Source: Chryseobacterium lactis
GTDB taxonomy: Bacteria > Bacteroidota > Bacteroidia > Flavobacteriales > Weeksellaceae
Assembly (NCBI RefSeq): GCF_003815875.1
Contig: NZ_CP033924.1
Location: 1,116,001 to 1,180,000, forward strand
Direction of reading: 5' to 3'
Length of the DNA: 64,000 nucleotides
Shown here piece after piece: positions 7,466-15,058 of this stretch (position 1 is the first letter of the stretch; every line of letters begins with the position of its first letter). A model generated the notes under the pieces. It was not told the origin of the DNA and did no database searches. It saw only the letters and a list, made by a program, of their open reading frames with translations. Made by a program: the position numbers and the translations under genes.

Positions 7466-9103
7466 ATGGCAAGATTTATATTTTTTTTAATACTTTTATC
7501 GTGTATATCCTGTAAAAAGCATAAGATTACAAACGAAAACACTGAAATTGGAGATACCTTTTATACAAAAGGATCAGAACTATTTCAAAGAAATGACATA
7601 GAGGCTTATAAAAACTTTCAAAAAGCTATATCCTACTATAAATTATCACATGACTCTTCCAATATTTCTAAAGCTCTAATATTTCAAGCTAACATCCAAA
7701 ACAATAAAGGAGATTATATGGGTGCTGAGGAAACATTAGTTGAGGCTCTTACCTACATGAAAGAAAATGACTCTAGCTTTTATTCTCTTTATGGAACCAT
7801 GGCAAATATCAAGTTTGATCAAAAGGAATATAAGGAAGCAATTAAATGGTCCGATAAAACATTGTCTGAAAGCAACATAGAATATGACACAAAAGCAAGA
7901 CTTTTAAATAATAAAGCAGTAGCATTTTCAAAATTAAAGGATTACAAAAATGCATTAAAAACACTTGAAAAAATCATTTTAGATTCCATTCAGAAAAAAA
8001 ATACAATATATACTATAAAAGATAATAAAGAATATTTTCATTGGCTATTTGACAATACTTATGATGTACAAAACAGTTTGGAAGAAATCTTGAAAATAAA
8101 AATTTCACAAAATGATTCATGGGGAATGAATTCTAGTTACTCCCATCTATCTGATATTTATAAAGATAAAAATTCAGAAAAATCTTTAGTTTATGCAAAA
8201 CAAATGTTGATTACTGCGACAAAAAATAAAAGTCCAGTAGATCGGTTAGAGGCTCTTGAAAAAATTCTAGTTGTTGATACCCCTAACAATGCTAAAAAAT
8301 TATTCAATCAATATAAAATTTTATCAGATAGCATTCAACTTAGTAGGAACAATTACAGTAATCGCTTTGCTTATATCAAGTATGACAGTGAAAAAAGTAA
8401 TGCTGATAATCAAAGGTTAAAAGCAGATAATTCTCAAAAGCAAAATAACATCTTACTCCTTTTGGTAGCCTTAATTTTTGCTATAATCATTATCATCTGG
8501 TTCCGTAAACGACAAATAAACTTAAAATTTGAAGTAAAAAATACAGCCCTCAAATATTCAAAAAAAGTTCACGATAAAGTTGCTAATAAAGTATATCACG
8601 TCATGTCAGAAGTAGAAAATACATCAAATATTGATAAAAATGAATTGTTAGATAAATTAGAAAACATCTATCATATTTCCCGTGATATATCTTATGAAGA
8701 CAAAGATATTGCTATAGAAAAAGATTTTTCAAAACAACTCTCTCAAATGCTAAAATCTTATTCTTCAGATATTATTAAAGTTCCTATCATTGGAAATGAA
8801 GAAGAATTATGGAATGGGGCTTCAGAAACAGCCAAGATTGAAACTTTCTATATTCTTCAGGAGCTAATGACCAATATGAAAAAACACAGCAAAGCAGATC
8901 GTGTTATTATAGATTTTGAGCGAGAAAATAATATAATCACAATTGCTTATTCAGATAATGGAGTGGGAATGCATGGATATTCTCCCAAAAATGGTTTGAA
9001 GAATACGGAATCCCGTATAAATTCTATAGGAGGAACAATTAATTTTGAAACGACAACAGAAAAGGGATTAAAGATAAGCCTCTCATTCCCAGCCAAAAAA
9101 TAA
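7466..9103 (+). CDS. TPR lipoprotein sensor histidine kinase
   Basis: 545 residues. A lipoprotein-type signal (LLSCISCKK, candidate lipidated Cys13 or Cys16) is followed by a TPR-rich extracytoplasmic sensor region (about 30-290). A coiled segment leads to one TM helix (about 328-345), then a cytoplasmic kinase core of the LuxR/NarL-partner (HisKA_3-like) type: phospho-acceptor candidate His369 in VHDKVANKVYHVM, N box LMTNMKKHSKA near 475-485, and G box DNGVGMHG followed by NGLKNTESRINSIGG. Many Flavobacteriia sensors have this TPR-TM-HATPase design. Its response regulator starts four bases after the stop. The start codon is fixed by an AGAGG just upstream. What it senses is unknown. Confidence 0.88.
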   Translation: MARFIFFLILLSCISCKKHKITNENTEIGDTFYTKGSELFQRNDIEAYKNFQKAISYYKLSHDSSNISKALIFQANIQNNKGDYMGAEETLVEALTYMKENDSSFYSLYGTMANIKFDQKEYKEAIKWSDKTLSESNIEYDTKARLLNNKAVAFSKLKDYKNALKTLEKIILDSIQKKNTIYTIKDNKEYFHWLFDNTYDVQNSLEEILKIKISQNDSWGMNSSYSHLSDIYKDKNSEKSLVYAKQMLITATKNKSPVDRLEALEKILVVDTPNNAKKLFNQYKILSDSIQLSRNNYSNRFAYIKYDSEKSNADNQRLKADNSQKQNNILLLLVALIFAIIIIIWFRKRQINLKFEVKNTALKYSKKVHDKVANKVYHVMSEVENTSNIDKNELLDKLENIYHISRDISYEDKDIAIEKDFSKQLSQMLKSYSSDIIKVPIIGNEEELWNGASETAKIETFYILQELMTNMKKHSKADRVIIDFERENNIITIAYSDNGVGMHGYSPKNGLKNTESRINSIGGTINFETTTEKGLKISLSFPAKK

Positions 9104-9107
9104 AATT

Positions 9108-9773
9108 ATGTTTAAAAAAGTACTGATAGCCGAAGACTTTGAAAGTTTTAATATTTCCGTTCAAAAAGCAGTTGAAGAATTAAAAATTGAAACCATAGAT
9201 AATGTACACTATTGTGATGATGCATGGATGAAAATAAAAAAAGGCATCCGGGAAAAAGATTATTATGACTTATTAATTACTGATCTCTCATTTGATACAG
9301 ATCACCGGGAACAGCGTCTAACAAATGGACGAGAGCTAATTAACGCCGTAAAAGATGATGCTCCAAACATTAAAGTAATTACTTTTTCTATTGAAAGCAG
9401 GCCAGAAGTTATTGAGAATTTATTCACGATTCATCAAATCAATGGTTTTGTTTCCAAAGGAAGAGAAGATATAAAGGAGTTGAAAAAAGCGATAAAAGCT
9501 GTTTATAACAATGAAAAATATATTTCCTCTAATATAAAAGCTGCCATTAAAAATAAAAATGCTTATGATTTTACAAAGTTTGATAAAATACTTGTTTCCT
9601 TACTTTCTAAAGGAATGCTTCAAAAAAACATTCCTGACTATTTGAAGGAAAACAATATCAAACCATCTAGCCTTAGTAGTGTAGAAAAAACACTGAATAA
9701 TCTTAAGGAATCACTGGGTGTCGCAAACAATGAACAATTAATTGCTCATTGTAAGGATTGGGGAATTATATAA
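9108..9773 (+). CDS. Response regulator with divergent LuxR-like output domain
   Basis: 221 residues. The receiver domain is at 1-125: acidic pair in LIAEDFE, phospho-acceptor Asp59 in LLITDLSFD, the switch segment KVITFSIES and conserved Lys in GFVSKGRED. The C-terminal part (about 150-221) has the size and helix pattern of a LuxR/NarL helix-turn-helix (LLSKGMLQKNIPDYL, then SSVEKTLNNLKESLGVANN), but the usual SxREREVL motif is replaced, so it is divergent. It is translationally close to the TPR kinase and clearly its partner. The palindrome 46 bp beyond its stop, at about -42 of the next promoter, is a candidate target site. Confidence 0.87.
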   Translation: MFKKVLIAEDFESFNISVQKAVEELKIETIDNVHYCDDAWMKIKKGIREKDYYDLLITDLSFDTDHREQRLTNGRELINAVKDDAPNIKVITFSIESRPEVIENLFTIHQINGFVSKGREDIKELKKAIKAVYNNEKYISSNIKAAIKNKNAYDFTKFDKILVSLLSKGMLQKNIPDYLKENNIKPSSLSSVEKTLNNLKESLGVANNEQLIAHCKDWGII

Positions 9774-9782
9774 TCAAAATTT

Positions 9783-9814
9783 AAGACCTTTCGAGTAAAT
9801 TCGAAAGGTCTTTT
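9783..9814 (+). terminator. Intrinsic terminator after the two-component operon
   Basis: AAGACCTTTCGA (9783-9794) pairs perfectly over 12 bp with TCGAAAGGTCTT (9801-9812), with a 6-nt loop and a short T run. Confidence 0.9.
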
Positions 9815-9818
9815 AATA

Positions 9819-9834
9819 TTACGGGATCCCGTAA
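9819..9834. promoter_or_regulatory. Perfect 16-bp palindrome TTACGGGATCCCGTAA (putative operator)
   Basis: Fully self-complementary. Its centre (9826.5) is about 42 bp upstream of the start site implied by the -7 box at 9856-9863, the classical position of a class II activator. No -33 TTG is visible, which fits an activator-dependent promoter. LuxR/NarL-type regulators bind short dyads of this kind, and one is encoded just upstream. Confidence 0.6.
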
Positions 9835-9855
9835 GGATTACCTCTTAAAGCGTTA

Positions 9856-9863
9856 TACTTTTG
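9856..9863 (+). promoter_or_regulatory. -7 box for the HsdR_N protein gene
   Basis: TACTTTTG is an exact match to TAnnTTTG, 21 nt before the ATG at 9885. The region where a -33 TTG would be expected is occupied by the end of the palindrome. Confidence 0.55.
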
Positions 9864-9884
9864 GAGTATAAATAAAACTAAATA

Positions 9885-10952
9885 ATGGACCTTAAAATAA
9901 AACTTGAACAACTACAGCAGAAAGTATCAGGATTAAAAGATCAAATTAGCACCGAAGAAGCTACTAAAAATGCTTTTGTAATGCCTTTTATACAGATTTT
10001 AGGTTATGATATTTTTAATCCTACCGAAGTTGTCCCCGAGCACGTTTGTGATATTGGAACCAAAAAAGGTGAAAAAGTAGACTATGTAATCAAAAATAAT
10101 GACGAGCCTATTTTCATTATTGAATGTAAACACTGGAAAGAAAGTGCAGATGCCCACAATTCTCAACTTCATAGGTACTATCATGTATCCAAGACAAGGT
10201 TTGGAGTCCTTACAAACGGGATCATATATAACTTTTATACAGATCTTGAAAAACCTAATATTATGGATGAAAAACCTTTTTTTACCATCAATATTGAAGA
10301 CTTAAAAGATAGCTCAATAAAAATACTCGAAAGCTTCACAAAAAAAGATTATAACCTGGAAAGTATTTTAGATTCTGCTGAAGCATTAAAATATATTAAG
10401 GCGATAAGAAAAGAATTCGAAAAAGAAATAGAAACTCCATCTGATGAAATTGTAAAGCTCTTAGTCAGCAGATTCTTTGAAAAGCCTATTACTGCAAACA
10501 GAATGATTTCTTTTAAAGAATACACTAAAAAAGCATTAACAACATCCATCAACGAATCTATCAGCTTCAGGCTTAAATCAGCATTAAATATCAATGAACA
10601 AATTGAAAAACAAGATGATGATGTAAAATCCGCGCAACCAATAGATGAAAATAATGAATCTAAAATCGTCACAACGGAGGAAGAGCTTGAGGGATTCCAG
10701 ATTGTGAAAGCGATCATGCGTGAAAGAATTCCAGCAACACGAATCGCCTATAGAGATACCTTATCTTATTTTGGAATTCTCCTTGATGATAATAATAGAA
10801 AGCCACTATGTAGACTTCACTTTAATACGGCAAATAAATATATTGAAACATTTCACAATGGTAAAGATGCGGGTGAAAAAGTATTGCTAAGTGATTTAGA
10901 TGACATCTATAAATTCAGAGAAGAACTTCACAAAACTTTAGAAAACTATTAA
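9885..10952 (+). CDS. Stand-alone HsdR_N (type I restriction N-terminal) nuclease-fold protein
   Basis: 355 residues. A coiled N-terminus (1-25) leads into a PD-(D/E)xK nuclease core: KNAFVMPFIQILGYDIFNP, Asp66 in EKVDYVI, and Glu80-x-Lys82 in PIFIIECKHW, followed by the Tyr-rich RYYHVSKTRFGVLTNG block seen at the start of HsdR subunits. There are no helicase motifs, and no methylase or specificity subunit is nearby, so this is not a type I restriction system. The C-terminal third (about 265-355) holds a separate small domain (IVKAIMRERIPATRIAYRDT). Such orphan proteins are widespread and their role is unclear. Defence or DNA processing is possible. Confidence 0.8.
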   Translation: MDLKIKLEQLQQKVSGLKDQISTEEATKNAFVMPFIQILGYDIFNPTEVVPEHVCDIGTKKGEKVDYVIKNNDEPIFIIECKHWKESADAHNSQLHRYYHVSKTRFGVLTNGIIYNFYTDLEKPNIMDEKPFFTINIEDLKDSSIKILESFTKKDYNLESILDSAEALKYIKAIRKEFEKEIETPSDEIVKLLVSRFFEKPITANRMISFKEYTKKALTTSINESISFRLKSALNINEQIEKQDDDVKSAQPIDENNESKIVTTEEELEGFQIVKAIMRERIPATRIAYRDTLSYFGILLDDNNRKPLCRLHFNTANKYIETFHNGKDAGEKVLLSDLDDIYKFREELHKTLENY

Positions 10953-11030
10953 GCACTGTAATGAATACTTTTAAATAGATTAAACAATCATGAAAACCAT
11001 TCTATAAATACTTACTTAAAAACCATCACT

Positions 11031-11336
11031 ATGAAAAAACTACTTTTTACCAGCCTTTTAGGCCTGGGACTATTATTACCTGCTAACTTTTCAGCCACAC
11101 CAAGCACGGTTTCTTTTGCGAAAGAATTAACCGGGAAAAAACCAAAAAAGAGCAAAAGCAGCAGAAAAAGTAAATCTACAAGCTCAAGATCTTCAAAATC
11201 ATATTCATCATCCGGCAGTGGCGGATGCACTTATAATGGAAATCAATTATATGTAGGATCAAGAGGCGGTTGCTACTATTACTCAGGAAGCAGCAAGCAA
11301 TATGTAGACAGATCTTATTGCTCAGGCTGCAGATAA
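11031..11336 (+). CDS. Small exported protein with PBCV basic-adaptor-like motif
   Basis: 101 residues. A signal peptide (MKKLLFTSLLGLGLLLPANFSA) is followed by a very basic Lys/Ser-rich linker (about 31-60: repeated KSK/SSRSSK) and a compact C-terminal motif at 66-100. That motif has four Cys (66, 81, 97, 100) and the pattern YVGSRGGCYYYSG then KQYVDRSYC. The GxRGGxYYxxxGxKxYV pattern resembles the PBCV-specific basic adaptor domain first noted in chlorella viruses, here in a Cys-containing bacterial form. The Cys pairs could form disulfides outside the cytoplasm. Function is unknown. A start downstream of 11031 would remove the signal. Confidence 0.75.
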   Translation: MKKLLFTSLLGLGLLLPANFSATPSTVSFAKELTGKKPKKSKSSRKSKSTSSRSSKSYSSSGSGGCTYNGNQLYVGSRGGCYYYSGSSKQYVDRSYCSGCR

Positions 11337-11394
11337 AATTGGGACTGATAACCATGAAGCTCAGATAAAAAAACACTCCACATATAACCATTGA

Positions 11395-11426
11395 AAAAGG
11401 TATCCCTCATGAGATACCTTTTCTTT
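11395..11426. terminator. Bidirectional terminator between convergent genes
   Basis: AAAAGGTATC and GATACCTTTT pair around an 8-nt loop, with T runs on both strands. It serves the small exported protein (+) and the elaA-type gene (-). Confidence 0.85.
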
Positions 11427-11875
11427 TATTTTCTAATCATTTCCGTGTGCGGAATGTCATCTTCCAGGTATTTTTTACCGGTATCTTCAAATCCGAATCC
11501 GCTGTAAAATCTCAACAGATAATCCTGTGCTGAAATCCTGATTTCAGAAGTGTGAAAACGGTTTTCAATAGTTTCCACAGCATATTGGATCAACAGTTTC
11601 CCTAAACTCTTACCTCTGGCTTGTTCCGTGGTCAAGACCCTTCCCAGAGACGTTTCATCATATTTTATTCCCTTATCAAAAACACGGCAATAGGCAAGAA
11701 CCTGCCCGTCTTCCTCTGCCCAGATGTGAATTCCTTTCTGATCGTAATTATCCAGATCAGGATAAGGACAATTCTGTTCAATAACGAAAACATCTATACG
11801 GGCTTTCAATACTGCATACAGCTCAGGAACAGTAAATTCATCAAAGGTTTTAATCTTCCAAACAATATTACTCAT
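11426..11875 (-). CDS. elaA: ElaA-type GNAT N-acetyltransferase
   Basis: 149 residues. The ElaA signature is present from the start: [39 protein letters not shown] and a GNAT acetyl-CoA loop ([18 protein letters not shown]). It probably transfers an acetyl group from acetyl-CoA to an unidentified small molecule or protein. Its ATG overlaps the 3' end of engB by eight bases, so it is translationally coupled as the last gene of the hydrolase-engB-elaA minus-strand group. Confidence 0.9.
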   Translation of the reverse strand: MSNIVWKIKTFDEFTVPELYAVLKARIDVFVIEQNCPYPDLDNYDQKGIHIWAEEDGQVLAYCRVFDKGIKYDETSLGRVLTTEQARGKSLGKLLIQYAVETIENRFHTSEIRISAQDYLLRFYSGFGFEDTGKKYLEDDIPHTEMIRK

Positions 11876-12491
11876 CGAAACTTACACTATTATTTTTTAA
11901 AAAATCATTCGTTTTTTCTATAAAATCGAGAATATGATCTCCTCCTTCTTTCTTTTCTGCAGAGGTTACATATAGTTCAGGAAGATCTTCCCATGTTTTA
12001 TGAAGCTCTGCTTTATAGTCTTCAACATTTTTAATAACCACATTAGGCTTTAGCTTATCTGCCTTTGTGAAAACAATTGAAAAAGGAACGCCACTTTCTC
12101 CGCACCATTGAATAAACTCAAGATCGATCTTTTGAGGACTGTGTCTCGAATCTACCAAAACAAAAAGATTCACCAGATTCCTCCTGTTAAGAATATAATT
12201 GGTAATCAGTTTTTCAAAATCCTTTCGCTGAACTTTTGAAACTTTTGCGTATCCATATCCGGGTAAATCGGTAAGGTACCAACTCTCATTCACCAAAAAA
12301 TGATTGATCAGCTGAGTTTTCCCGGGAGTTCCCGAAGTTTTAGCCAAATCTTTATGGTTCATCATGGCATTGATCAATGATGACTTTCCTACATTAGATC
12401 TTCCGATAAAAGCATATTCGGGAATATTTGGTTCAGGACATTCCTGCCATTTTCCACTACTCTTTACAAACTCTGCTGTCTTAATAACCAT
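11868..12491 (-). CDS. engB: Ribosome biogenesis GTPase EngB (YsxC/YihA)
   Basis: 207 residues using the ATG at 12491 ([15 protein letters not shown]), which gives the normal family length. An upstream in-frame ATG at 12521 would lie inside a terminator stem and is rejected. GTPase motifs are P-loop [10 protein letters not shown]3 [10 protein letters not shown]4 TKAD and G5 SAEK. EngB assists large ribosomal subunit assembly and is usually essential. The gene overlaps elaA downstream and lies 65 bp from the alpha/beta hydrolase upstream. Confidence 0.95.
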   Translation of the reverse strand: MVIKTAEFVKSSGKWQECPEPNIPEYAFIGRSNVGKSSLINAMMNHKDLAKTSGTPGKTQLINHFLVNESWYLTDLPGYGYAKVSKVQRKDFEKLITNYILNRRNLVNLFVLVDSRHSPQKIDLEFIQWCGESGVPFSIVFTKADKLKPNVVIKNVEDYKAELHKTWEDLPELYVTSAEKKEGGDHILDFIEKTNDFLKNNSVSFDE

Positions 12492-12515
12492 TTTTGAATA
12501 TATTTTAGAAAAATA

Positions 12516-12542
12516 AACCATTAAGAAAAGCTCCTAATGGTT
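12516..12542 (-). terminator. Hairpin between alpha/beta hydrolase and engB
   Basis: AACCATTA (12516-12523) pairs perfectly with TAATGGTT (12535-12542). On the minus strand it is followed by TTTATTTTT, so it may partly terminate transcription leaving the hydrolase gene. Confidence 0.6.
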
Positions 12543-12556
12543 ATTTGTTATTTATT

Positions 12557-13318
12557 TTAAACTTTATCTTTTATCCAGTTGAAAAGGATTTCATTAAATT
12601 CATCCGGCTTTTCCATCATGGCAGCATGGCCACAATGATCAATCCAGAAAAGATCCGAATTCGGGATAAATTTATGCATATCTTCCGCAACTTCCGGAGG
12701 AGTTACATTATCCTGTTTCCCCCAGATCAAACAAGTGGGAGTCAAAATCTTAGGAAGATCGTTTATCATATTGTGCTTAATTGCACTTCTTGCCAACATT
12801 ACTGTTTTTATTCCTTTCATTCTGTCATTCACCACTCCAAAAACTTCATCTACAAGATCTTCGGTAGCAACCTTAGGGTCATAAAAAACCTCTTCTGTTT
12901 TCTTCCTGATATAAGATCTGTCGTTCTTTCTCGGAAAACTATCACCGAAAGTTCTCTCATATAATCCTGAACTTCCTGTCAACACAAGATTCTTTACAAG
13001 ATCCGGTCTTGCCAAAGTTAAGATAAGCCCCACGTGACCTCCCATTGAGTTTCCTACAATGCTCACAGGTCCGGAAATATGGCTCTCTATAAACTTGATA
13101 ATATATTTTGCTAAAGTGGTAAGATTGGTATTGAGTACCGGCAAATCGTAAATCGGTAGCTGAGGAACATATACCTTATATCCTCTTTCCGAAAAAAAAT
13201 CTACCATTTTATCGAAATTACTCAAACCACCCATTAACCCGTGCAACAGCACTAATGGATGTCCTTCTCCTGCTTCTACATAGGAATATTTCTTTTCTTT
13301 TTTTGTACTAAATATCAT
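12557..13318 (-). CDS. Alpha/beta hydrolase
   Basis: 253 residues from the ATG at 13318 (MIFSTKKEKKYSYVEAGEG). The longer frame to 13363 would start upstream of the putative -7 box and is rejected. Family features are the oxyanion HGLMGG near residue 26, nucleophile elbow GNSMGGH, Asp in WGKQDNVTPPEVA and catalytic His in DHCGHAAMMEKP. The closest match by pattern is the MhpC/BioH-like esterase group. The substrate is unknown. Confidence 0.88.
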   Translation of the reverse strand: MIFSTKKEKKYSYVEAGEGHPLVLLHGLMGGLSNFDKMVDFFSERGYKVYVPQLPIYDLPVLNTNLTTLAKYIIKFIESHISGPVSIVGNSMGGHVGLILTLARPDLVKNLVLTGSSGLYERTFGDSFPRKNDRSYIRKKTEEVFYDPKVATEDLVDEVFGVVNDRMKGIKTVMLARSAIKHNMINDLPKILTPTCLIWGKQDNVTPPEVAEDMHKFIPNSDLFWIDHCGHAAMMEKPDEFNEILFNWIKDKV

Positions 13319-13340
13319 AAGTCGCCTTAATAAAGCCCTG

Positions 13341-13348
13341 CAAAAATA
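13341..13348 (-). promoter_or_regulatory. Putative -7 box (minus strand) for the hydrolase-engB-elaA group
   Basis: On the minus strand this reads TATTTTTG, matching TAnnTTTG, 22 nt before the chosen ATG at 13318. It supports the shorter hydrolase start. Confidence 0.45.
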
Positions 13349-13541
13349 CAAATTAAACCTCAAAAATATTTTGATTATCCTAATTTAAGATAAAAATAAT
13401 ACAATATTCTGCTTTTTAACTTTTTTTTTAAAAACCTCTTTATTATGGCTTAAATAGTACTTTTTACAACTTACAACATATCAGCATTTTACATTCTTGA
13501 AATCAAATCTTTAATAAAACTTATTAACATTGAGTCAAAAA

Positions 13542-13567
13542 GTGGGAAAAAGTGGGAAATTTTGGAA
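13542..13567 (+). promoter_or_regulatory. mraZ: MraZ operator repeats
   Basis: GTGGGA at 13542-13547 and again at 13552-13557, with a degenerate third copy (TTGGAA) ten bases later. MraZ is known to bind direct repeats of TGGGN with a 10-bp period upstream of its own gene in several phyla. The repeats end about ten bases before the -7 box (13577-13584) and would overlap the upstream promoter elements, which fits autoregulation of the dcw operon. Confidence 0.85.
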
Positions 13568-13576
13568 ATTATTATA

Positions 13577-13584
13577 TAAATTTG
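13577..13584 (+). promoter_or_regulatory. -7 box of the dcw operon
   Basis: TAAATTTG matches TAnnTTTG, only six bases before the mraZ ATG (13591), so the transcript would have almost no leader. A -33 TTG at normal spacing is not visible. Confidence 0.5.
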
Positions 13585-13590
13585 TCCCAA

Positions 13591-14049
13591 ATGAAAAATT
13601 TCATTGGGACATATGAGTGTAAAATTGACGACAAAGGCCGCTTAAAAGTTCCTTCATCTTTAATTAAACAGATGGAAAACTTCGAAGACAAGGCATTTGT
13701 AGTCAAAAGATCTGTGTTCCAACCTTGTCTGGAAGTTTATCCTATGAATGCATGGGACAAACTGATGGGCAAAATTAATAAACTGAACAGGTTCATAAAA
13801 AAGAATGCTGATTTCATACGAATGTTTACGGCAGGAGTAAAAACAGTAGAATTGGATAATGCAGGAAGACTACAAATTTCCAAAGACCTGACGCTTTTTG
13901 CAAATCTTCAGAAAGATATTGTGATCACAAGCGCAGGAGAACTCTTTGAAATTTGGGATAAAGAAGCCTATGAAAAGGTAATTGCCACCAATGAAACTGA
14001 TTTTGCAAGCCTGGCCGAAGATGTGATGGGCTCTTTCGATGAAGAATAA
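13591..14049 (+). CDS. mraZ: Transcriptional regulator MraZ
   Basis: 152 residues from the ATG at 13591 (MKNFIGTYECKIDDKGR). A GTG in frame at 13552 is part of the operator repeats and is not used. Two AbrB-like swapped-hairpin domains are visible: CKIDDKGRLKVPSSL (about 9-23) and VELDNAGRLQISKDL (about 87-101), the two DxxGR motifs that define the family. MraZ binds the repeats in front of its own gene and represses division and wall genes. It is the first gene of the 17.7-kb dcw run. Confidence 0.96.
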   Translation: MKNFIGTYECKIDDKGRLKVPSSLIKQMENFEDKAFVVKRSVFQPCLEVYPMNAWDKLMGKINKLNRFIKKNADFIRMFTAGVKTVELDNAGRLQISKDLTLFANLQKDIVITSAGELFEIWDKEAYEKVIATNETDFASLAEDVMGSFDEE

Positions 14050-14098
14050 CTGTTGAAGGTTATTAAGAATATATTGTAAATAAAAAACACAACTAAGC

Positions 14099-14992
14099 AT
14101 GTACCATAACCCCGTTTTGTTAAAACAGAGTGTTGATGATTTGGTGACGAATCCTGACGGAATATACGTGGATTGCACCTTTGGTGGTGGCGGTCACTCA
14201 AGGGAAATACTAAGCAGACTGTCTGATAAAGGAAGATTGTTCAGCTTTGACCAGGATCTGGATGCGCTTAAAAATACAATTGATGATGCAAGGTTTACAT
14301 TAATCAACCAGAATTTCAGATTTCTTGAAAATTCTTTGTTAATGTACGGAGCACCTCAGGTTGATGGTATTCTGGCCGACTTAGGAGTGTCTTCTCACCA
14401 GTTTGACGAAGCAGACAGAGGCTTTTCCACAAGAAGCAACGCTCCGCTAGACATGAGAATGAATGTAATGCAAGGTCTTGATGCTAAAAGAGTAATTAAT
14501 GACTATGACGAAGCACAGCTTGCAGATATTTTTTATTATTACGGTGAACTAAGAGAAGCAAGAAAACTGGCAAGAGAAATCGTTCATCAGAGAAAAACAA
14601 AAAGTATAGATACTACTGAGGATTTAAAAAAGCTTTTCAGCTATATCCCTCCTCATAAGGTTAATAAATTCTATGCCCAGCTTTTTCAGGCCATAAGAAT
14701 TGAAGTAAACCAGGAACTTGAAGTATTAAAAGAAATGCTGGTTCAGGCTTACAACGTTTTAAAACCGGAAGGAAGATTAGTAGTGATCTCTTACCACTCT
14801 TTAGAAGACCGATTGGTAAAAAGATTTCTGAAAAACGGAATGTTCGAAGGAGAACCGGAAAGAGACATCTACGGAAATTATAAAAAAGCGTTTGAATTGC
14901 TCAAAACCAAAGCGATTATCCCGGATGACCAGGAAATCGAAGATAATTCCAGAGCAAGAAGCGCCAAAATGAGAACAGGAATAAAAGTATAA
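14099..14992 (+). CDS. rsmH: 16S rRNA (cytosine(1402)-N(4))-methyltransferase RsmH
   Basis: 297 residues. It has the MraW/RsmH start MYHNPVLLKQSVDDLV, the SAM-binding motif DCTFGGGGHS, ADLGVSSHQFD, the RGFSTRSNAPLDMRM block, and the catalytic region VVISYHSLEDRLVK near the C-terminus. It methylates N4 of C1402 in 16S rRNA at the ribosomal P site. It keeps its conserved place directly after mraZ. Confidence 0.97.
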   Translation: MYHNPVLLKQSVDDLVTNPDGIYVDCTFGGGGHSREILSRLSDKGRLFSFDQDLDALKNTIDDARFTLINQNFRFLENSLLMYGAPQVDGILADLGVSSHQFDEADRGFSTRSNAPLDMRMNVMQGLDAKRVINDYDEAQLADIFYYYGELREARKLAREIVHQRKTKSIDTTEDLKKLFSYIPPHKVNKFYAQLFQAIRIEVNQELEVLKEMLVQAYNVLKPEGRLVVISYHSLEDRLVKRFLKNGMFEGEPERDIYGNYKKAFELLKTKAIIPDDQEIEDNSRARSAKMRTGIKV

Positions 14993-14993
14993 A

Positions 14994-15052
14994 TGATAAC
15001 TCATAAGTGATAAGCGATATCAATTATCTTTTATCATTAATCAATTACAAAC
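14994..15052 (+). repeat. GATAA/TTATC intergenic repeat, copy 1 (rsmH-ftsL)
   Basis: TGATAA-type words on the left (TGATAAGCGATA) are answered by TTATC-type words on the right, giving a loose hairpin. Related spacers lie between murE and mraY and between ftsA and ftsZ. This copy and the ftsA-ftsZ copy share the 12-mer TGATAAGCGATA. Confidence 0.55.
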
Positions 15053-15058
15053 AAAGCT

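Noticed and set aside
9885..10952. Type I restriction system
   Set aside because: Only the HsdR N-terminal nuclease domain is present. There is no helicase, HsdM or HsdS in the window.
12492..12521. Longer N-terminus of EngB
   Set aside because: The extra codons fall in a hairpin that follows the upstream gene, and EngB proteins of this group start at MVIKTAEF.
13552..13590. Upstream GTG extension of mraZ
   Set aside because: The GTG is part of the GTGGGA operator repeats and the extension would precede the -7 box. MraZ proteins begin with the MKNFIGxYE-like motif at 13591.
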